64,000 nucleotides of DNA from Hymenopus coronatus (Eukaryota > Arthropoda > Insecta > Mantodea > Hymenopodidae). Shown one piece after another: positions 58,069 through 64,000 of the stretch. The number at the start of each line of letters is the position of its first letter. The first letter of the stretch is position 1. Both the position numbers and the translations under genes were made by a program. The stretch spans positions 107,660,176 to 107,724,175 of the forward strand of contig CM060897.1 in assembly GCA_030762935.1 (NCBI GenBank), read 5' to 3'. A model generated the notes under the pieces. It was not told where the DNA came from, made no database searches, and worked only from the letters and a program-made list of their open reading frames with translations.

Positions 58069-59263
58069 GCTCACTCCAAAAGTTTAGAGAATGTACACAA
58101 TAAAATGTTAACAATTTAGATTTGATCATTGGATCTTTTCAAAATATTCTCCATTATATTTTATACACTACTTCTTTCAAACCATTTTTCAAATGTTGAA
58201 CGCCATTGTTCCTTGGAGTGAGTGCAAATACATTCTTTGTAAGCAGCTACTGTGGCTTCCAGTTACTCAAATTGCTGATCTCGAACTTTTTCGTTCATTA
58301 TGGGGAATAAAAACAGTTGCATTGGGCCAGAACTGCACTATTGGGAGGATGGGAAAAATATCTGACTTCTGCAAAAATTGGGTTGTTTCTTGTGCAGTGC
58401 GGGTAGAGGTATTGTCATGGTGCAACAAAATTCCATGCAGACCAGTCTTAAGATGCTTTTTTCTAAGTTCATTGAATTCTTGTGGCACTCATTTTGTGAT
58501 GTCTCATCTGCCAGTAACAGTTTTTTGTTCATTAAGAGGAATCATCACAATGTGGCCACTTACTGAGAAGAAGGAACAAGTCATCTTCTTGCCAACTTTC
58601 TCATTCGCTTCACTTTTGTTGACAAATCTCTTAGGAAGACTGATGGCTGTTGTTTAATTTATGGATCATACTGGTAACTCTAGTTTTCGTCACTTGTTAC
58701 AATGTTAAATATGATTTTGAATCTTCCTCCATTGAATTTTTCAATTATTTCTTGGCAACATTGCATACTGTGCTCATTTGTGAGGTGACTGGGAATCCAG
58801 CAGCACATGCTGCAGAGTTTCCTGGTATCAAGTTTTTCTTTCAGGATTGTTTACGCTGCTGCTGATCCAATATTTAGGGCCTCTTGAATCTGACCATATG
58901 TGCAATGATGATCTTCCTTTAACATGTGCTCTGCTTTCACATTTTCATCCATTTTTGCTGTAGTCAGCTGCCCTGCTTGGTCTTCCATCTTTCAGGAAAT
59001 CCCTTCCTCTTCTAAACTCTGCATACCATCAGTAAAAGGTAGATTGTGTGGGGCAAAGATCCCCAAATGCATGATACATACAGTCTTTCAAGGCATTCAC
59101 TCCCCCCTAAACCAACTTTAATGACATAGAAAATCATAGCATGGAAATGCTTTTGCTCTAGATTCAGCCTAGCATATGGCATAGAACATCTGCTAGAGAT
59201 ACACACGTGGTACTGACAATGCACATTGTTGGAGGTGCATCCAGATTTGTACATGTAGCTATC
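58069..59263 (-). pseudogene. Mariner transposase relic upstream of the visible USF3 exons
   Basis: Minus-strand pieces: AMIFYVIKVGLGGSECLERL (N-terminal HTH side), HGILLHHDNTSTRTAQETTQ (second catalytic block, DN retained), then an over-mutated third block, and YNGEYFEK near the C-terminus. The left end reads TTAGGCTCACTCCAAAAGTT, plausible as a terminal repeat; a matching right end was not found. Many stops and shifts. It probably lies in a further USF3 intron. Confidence 0.75.
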
Positions 59264-59282
59264 TGAATTTCAATCTGAAGTT

Positions 59283-59578
59283 AAAAATGAAATGAAATGA
59301 AATGGAGTTTTATTTATGGAAGCTCTTTAACTGCTGTGGTTCTCAGCATCCCATTCTATGCTGGGCATGAAAGACCGCTTAATTTAGCTCAGAGGCCTCT
59401 TTTATCAGGCTTCAGGTTCTTTTACATGCCGTAAATCTATATATCCCTTCAGAAGGAAGCCATGCTACGGAATTTTACACCTGAAAAAGTCCATCGTCCT
59501 CTGCTGAGTTTGACCTGCGACCTTGGGTATATGAAGCTGACATGGTAACTATTACACCACAGAGGGCGACAAACTGAA
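59283..59578 (-). repeat. tRNA-derived SINE (type C) with pentamer tail
   Basis: Minus-strand head CCCTCTGTGGTGTAATAGTT (A-box-like) and GGTCGCAGGTCAAACTC (B-box-like), body with GGCATGTAAAAGAACC, and a tail of (ATTTC)4 at 59286-59305. Longer than the copy at 14.05 kb. Confidence 0.8.
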
Positions 59579-59619
59579 GTTAGAAAAAGCTTCTTCCGCT
59601 TATCATATTTCATTGTTCT

Positions 59620-59785
59620 TCATTCTTAAAACTTGGGTGACCCTCATATGACATGTTCTACTCACTCTTTTCTTTTACGCATTGCTCTTACAAAAGTTTA
59701 TTCTTTGGTCTACTTCTTGTTGAGATAAACTTTTATTAAATGTTTACACATTCTTTATCAGTATAAGGATACAATAGGCCAGGCA
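59620..59785 (+). repeat. Family A repeat, 5' fragment
   Basis: TCATATGACATGTTCTACTC to AAGGATACAATAGGCC, plus orientation and diverged. Confidence 0.6.
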
Positions 59786-60079
59786 TGCCGTTGGAGGGGA
59801 GGACGCTCTCCCCACCACTATGCCTGCAATATTACCTTGTCTCATAGCTGCAATGAATCAAAGGATAGTCAGAGGTGCGTTACATTTGTCACGGTAACAA
59901 AAGGGCATCAGTGGGGTACAGGCTACTTCCTAAGCAATTATGTATGAATCAAATTAAATATCAACAAAATCTGAATATTCATAACTTCAATATTATTGTA
60001 TTCCAACAGTTTTAATGTATGGAAAATAAGAAGTTATTATTCATATAAATTTGTTTTATTTGGAACATATGGCTACAGT
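59786..60079. other. Unassigned sequence
   Basis: Nothing recognised. Confidence 0.35.
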
Positions 60080-61051
60080 TTGTCCATGTGAATTTAACAA
60101 TCAGGATTAACCAGCTATTATTTTGTCAATATCTGTTTCAATTGTTGTTACATTCAATCTCAGTCGCTAACAGTTTATGGCATTTAGGAGTTATTTTGAC
60201 TCTATTATTGAAGACAGACTTCAAATATGAAAAAGAACTTAGATTTGTATTTTGGAGCTGATCCTTCCAAATGTTCAAATTATTCACAAAGCATTTTATT
60301 GCATCTATCATGTGGACCATGAACTACTTTTTCCCTTGTAGAACTAGTGTTGAGGCAGTTTAAATAACCACACAGGTTGGTCAAAAAGGCCAGGTCCAAA
60401 ACCCTTGCTGGTCAGAAAGCTGCAGAATTATAACTCCTTGTTCTCTCAAAAATGTATTGGCTTCCTCATGGAGACTAAAACAATGACTAAATATATTTCC
60501 CCTACTTAACCATCTTACCTGGTTGTAATACATTAGGTCTGAATAACTTGAACCAATATCGGACAGATATTGTTGAAATAGCCTATGATGCAAAGGATGC
60601 GATTTTATTAGATTTACAGCCTTCACCACCACAGACATTACATTCTCTAAAGTTGCTGCCTGAGCACATAAGGTTTCTCTATGAATAATATAAATGTTTT
60701 GAGAGAGACCAATGTCTTCCAAAAATGTCATCAGTCTTCCAGCATAATCTGTTCGATAACCTAACATGAAAGATGCACCATCCCTTGTGATTGACATCAG
60801 CTTTTCCCAGAATAATTCATATTAACAGGCTATATATGTATATATTGCTTCAAATATACGAGGGCTGTTCAATAAAGAATGATCATAATTTTATTACGGT
60901 CATAATTTTTCGCACAAAAATTCAAACTTATTATATTCTGTTAGCTTACTGTGAAACAAACACGCCGTAGTAGTTTCATTGTTGGTACTCCTGGTTCCCG
61001 CCTGTGAGAATCAGGCAAGTTCAGACATGTTCAGTATCGCCTACCGCTACA

Positions 61052-62200
61052 ATGAAGGTAACACGCGAGGAACAATATGCGGCTTTGAAATTCTGCTTTC
61101 GTCTCAACAAATCTTCAGTTGAGGCCTATACAATGTTACAGGAGGCCTATGGAGAGTCTGTTCTTCCCTACAGCACAGCTCGAAGGTGGTTTAAAATGTT
61201 TAAAGAGGGGAGACAATCAATTTCAAAGGAAGGTGGACCTGGTGGTCCAGTTACTGCTCTTACGGAAGAAAACATCAACACTACTGCTGCCATTGTGAGA
61301 GAGGATCGACGAATTACCTTAAGATCACTTTCTGAAATACTGAACATTTCATTGGGTGCCACCCACATGTTGGTGACAGAAACATTAAACATGAGACGTG
61401 TTTGTGCACGATGGGTTCCAAGACTGTTGATTCCCGAACAAAAGGACATTCGCATGCAGGTCTGCATGCAGTTAAAGTTGATGTTAGAGGAAGATCCGGA
61501 GTTTCTTACAAACGTAATCACTGCTGATGAAACTTGGCTACATCATTTTGATCCTGAGAGCAAACAGCAAAGCTCAGTGTGGAAATCTCCTCACTGCTGA
61601 TGAAACTTGGCTACATCATTTTGATCCTGAGAGCAAACAGCAAAGCTCAGTGTGGAAATCTCCTTCATCAACAACCCCCAAAAAAGCGAAAGTGGTTGCT
61701 TCTGCTGGGAAAGCTATGGTCACCTCATTCTTTGATATTCATGGAATGGTTTATCAGAATGTTGTACCTGCACACACATTAGTAACTGGACAATACTACA
61801 GGGATGTCCTGAAAAGATTGCAAGTCCATATCAGGCGCAAAAGACCACATTTCTGTGAAGCAGGCTGGATGCTGCACCACGATAATGCGCGGCCGCATAT
61901 TGCCAATGTTGTTGCTGAATATCTTGCAAAAATCAATGTGAGGTGATTCCCTCACCCTCTCTATAGTCCGGATTTAGCCCCATGTGACCTTTTTCTATTC
62001 CCTAACTTGAAGAAACGCCTTCCTGGGAGGCATTATCCATCATCAGAAGCAGTGGTGAAGGCTGCGGAGGCGATTTTGAAGGATCTCTCAAAAAATTATT
62101 TCCAGCATGTCTTTGAAGACTGGCAGAAACTCTGGGACAAGTGCGTCGCATTCATGGGAGACTATTTTGAGAAGGATCATCAAAATTATGAGGGTGAGTA
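61052..62200 (+). pseudogene. Mariner transposase with 73-bp duplication frameshift
   Basis: The start is best at MKVTREEQYAALKFCFRLNK (ATG 61052; an upstream in-frame ATG at 61004 is possible). It has two helix-turn-helix regions (STARRWFKMFKEG and RRITLRSLSEILNISLGATH), the linker ARWVPRLLIPEQK, and the first catalytic Asp in ITADETWLHHFDPESKQQSS. An exact 73-base tandem duplication (61518-61590 and 61591-61663) then repeats this block and shifts the frame by one. Beyond it come the second Asp in LHHDNARPHIANVV and, after a single TGA (61945-61947), the third in PLYSPDLAPCDLFLFP, ending FEKDHQNYEGE. All three catalytic acids are present and the terminal repeats match, so this is among the youngest elements of the window, disabled by one duplication and one nonsense codon. 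Confidence 0.92.
61518..61663 (+). repeat. Exact 73-bp tandem duplication
   Basis: Two identical 73-base units, each beginning TCACTGCTGATGAAACTTGG and ending GTGTGGAAATCTCC, without a single difference. Confidence 0.98.
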
Positions 62201-62960
62201 AAGGTACGCTGTCAAAAAAAAATTGTGATCATTCTTTATTGAACAGCCCTCGTATCTTCTCCATGAGTATGTTCCTGAAATGGCACGAGGTCCAGAAACT
62301 CTTCAAATATATTAAGTTCAGACTCAACACCTCTGATATGTACTGCTAGCTAAGCAATCAATATCTTTGAGGTCTGAACACTCGTCCAGAGCCAATGAAT
62401 AGGAAGTAAGTCCATTTATTTTGGTTTTCAACTGATCTTCTACATTAGCTCCCATGGCTGTATTCTTGATGTCATGTGGTTCGTCCTAAAGGTATGTTTT
62501 TAAATATCTCTACCATGTCAGGACAAACTTCCTCTGCAACGTTAACAAGGCACATTTTAATAAACTCTCTTTCTGTGAAGGGCTTATTTGCTTCAGCTAT
62601 TAATTTAGCCACCTTGTAACTTGCACATAGCAATTTGATGGCTGAATCGTTCTGGTTTTGTTGTTCATTTAAAACCCCATTGGAACCTGGATCATTGTGC
62701 TTTGATTAGTGCTTAAAGAAATTCATTTTTAATCTATTGCATTTATGTTTACTCGCAGCATTACAGAGTATGTGGTCATTATACTGCTGAAAATGGCAGT
62801 TATTAAAATACTTCCTACAATTATACTGTGAAAGCACTGTTAGCTGCTTATCACAAATTAAACATGTTTTATCTCTGTGAAGCACAAAAAGGTACTGTTC
62901 CTCTCACAAAGGATGAAATGTGTAACGTAACATGCTGCCAATGCTTCTCTGATCAACCTG

Positions 62961-63109
62961 AAGGGTTGTTTACTTGTACATGTAACTGATTGAAAGAAGG
63001 CGTGAACTCTTATCACTTGGAGCGGCATTGTGGGCAGTGGCTTTTTGCCAAGACCAGGTGGAATGAGGAATGGAGGAGAATGTCACTCTGTGACACTAGA
63101 CAGCATGTC
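62961..63109. other. Unassigned sequence
   Basis: Probably the outer flank of the hAT relic; nothing recognised. Confidence 0.3.
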
Positions 63110-63568
63110 TGCAGTAGGCTAAAGTGATGGAGTTTTAAAACATGGAGAGGCTATAAAGAAGACTTCAGAGACTATTGCCAGAATATTCAAGATGTAAATT
63201 TTGTTATGAAAATGTTTTAAACAGAATGGTATTTAATTCAAAAATCATTAGAGCAGTTTTTGAGGAAATTAAAATTCTTGAAAATTTTTCCATATAAAAG
63301 GTGGTTTGGGGTGCACAGAATTTTCTTGAAAATCTTTGTATTGCATCCTTGGAAGATGAAAAACTTAGAACATGGTATTTAACAGACTTTCTGTTTTTGA
63401 GTTATGCTCCTTTCAGGCACTCATACAGACATACACTAGGACCATTTTCTACAAATATTTTTTTTTATTATTCAGGAACCTCAAAACATATATTTCCAGT
63501 GAAATCTCTGTCCAATTTTTGGGTGGAATGCAATACCTTCTGTATGTACTAATTACTAGAACAGGTAA
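63110..63568 (+). repeat. Family A repeat, right half
   Basis: Plus orientation, from about ATAAAGAAGACTTCAGAGACT to a degraded palindrome. The two overlapping 69-83-codon frames are chance. Confidence 0.7.
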
Positions 63569-64000
63569 ACATAATATTTGAAAATTCAAACCAATAACAA
63601 ACAAAATCTCAGAAGTCATTAACTCCATTAAAAACTTTATTTTAAATAAATCTCTGTAACAAGATCTACAATTTTGTTGTATATTATGATTTTGACTATC
63701 TCTTAAGGTTTATCAAATATGCAAAAATTATTCAGAATGAAAGGAATTTCACAGGTTATTCTCAGAAATTTTAAGACATACATTTTATTTATTATTCAGT
63801 TATCTTAAACATTAATGTTTTAATGCATTTTGGGGTGTGTCACATCTTTGGAAGATGATGAACTTAGATTCCAGGCTTAGTATTTAACCAACCATTGCTT
63901 TTTTAGTAATACTGTTAAGATAGACAAAAGAACATGAAACACAGACACACAAATACAACGTATATGTGGTGAAATTTTGGTATTGTATTTTGATAATTTG
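63569..64000 (+). repeat. Family A repeat, continues beyond window
   Basis: Starts near ATTTGAAAATTCAAACCAAT and carries the blocks CTATCTCTTAAGGTTTATC, TTCAGAATGAAAGG and TTTTGGGGTGTGTCACATC; the end lies outside the window. Diverged. Confidence 0.65.

Larger units (their letters stand above)
60859..62252 (+). mobile_element. Mariner element nested in hAT, both terminal repeats and TA target
   Basis: Left end CGAGGGCTGTTCAATAAAGA and right end in reverse CGAGGGCTGTTCAATAAAGA, with TA on both sides (60857-60858 and 62253-62254). At 1,394 bases it is 73 longer than it would be without the internal tandem duplication. It interrupts a hAT reading frame on the other strand. Confidence 0.95.
60080..62960 (-). 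pseudogene. hAT transposase (ZBED/SCAND3-like), interrupted by mariner
   Basis: Read on the minus strand from about 62930: a BED-finger-like piece (TCLICDKQLTVLSQYN), then SYKVAKLIAEANKPFTEREF, then SLALDECSDLKDID and HIRGVESELNIFEEFLDLVP. This is the hAT core where relatives have FALAVDESTDVSD and ELLDLVP. It resumes beyond the mariner at 60858 with SITRDGASFMLGYRTDYAGR, then IYIIHRETLCAQAATLENVM, then VRWLSRGNIFSHCFSLHEEA (the RW of the hAT dimerisation region), and IDAIKCFVNNLNIWKDQLQN near 60.3 kb. Several stops and frameshifts; no terminal repeats or 8-bp duplication identified. It belongs to the hAT group that gave rise to vertebrate ZBED5-like genes, but this copy is a relic. Confidence 0.8.

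Noticed and set aside
58193..58657. 154-codon plus-strand frame
   Set aside because: Antisense to a mariner transposase relic; no domain recognised.
1..64000. CRISPR array, operon, phage or toxin-antitoxin type systems
   Set aside because: The window is eukaryotic; repeats are dispersed or microsatellites, not regularly spaced direct repeats.

Overview
This window looks like AT-rich, repeat-laden intergenic and intronic DNA from an animal, most likely an arthropod. The evidence is spliced coding exons with GT/AG borders, many mariner-type transposons flanked by TA, tRNA-derived SINEs and long CA microsatellites. I cannot name the species; a chelicerate (horseshoe crab or spider-like) is a guess. 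No prokaryotic features, CRISPR arrays or functional RNA genes were seen.

One host gene is recognisable. The 3' part of a USF3 orthologue (the very large bHLH transcription factor USF3/KIAA2018) runs on the minus strand from about 57.99 kb down to 41.46 kb. Three coding exons can be joined in frame: a coiled-coil exon (57986-57777), a giant 7.36-kb exon (55223-47860) and a terminal proline-rich exon (41773-41462). The upstream bHLH exons were not found and probably lie beyond 64 kb. The two introns (6.1 and 2.6 kb) are filled with transposon remnants.

The rest (1-41 kb and 58-64 kb) is a layered transposon landscape. One non-coding repeat family, called 'family A' here, has a full-length unit of about 0.8-0.93 kb and one palindromic end. 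By my boundaries it covers roughly 15 kb in about 30 segments, in both orientations. The other elements are:
- mariner elements at 32.7, 34.6, 42.9, 55.5, 58.1 and 60.9 kb;
- Tc1/mariner-superfamily transposase relics at 26.1, 28.9-30.3 and 45.2 kb;
- a pogo-like transposon at 19.6-21.3 kb;
- a hAT transposon at 60.1-63.0 kb;
- non-LTR retrotransposon 3' ends at 9.7 and 15.0 kb and a reverse-transcriptase fragment at 23.4 kb;
- a Ty3/gypsy integrase fragment at 16.2 kb;
- at least six kinds of tRNA-SINE.

Several insertions are nested and give a relative chronology: family A inside a transposase, mariner inside family A, SINE inside family A, and mariner inside hAT. I found no convincing new biological system. 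The most unusual items are the abundance and end structure of family A, a 124-bp near-perfect hairpin at 40.0 kb, an exact 73-bp tandem duplication inside a mariner transposase, and the conserved but very long USF3 exon. Boundaries of repeats are by eye and good to perhaps 5-20 bases unless a duplication or splice site fixes them.
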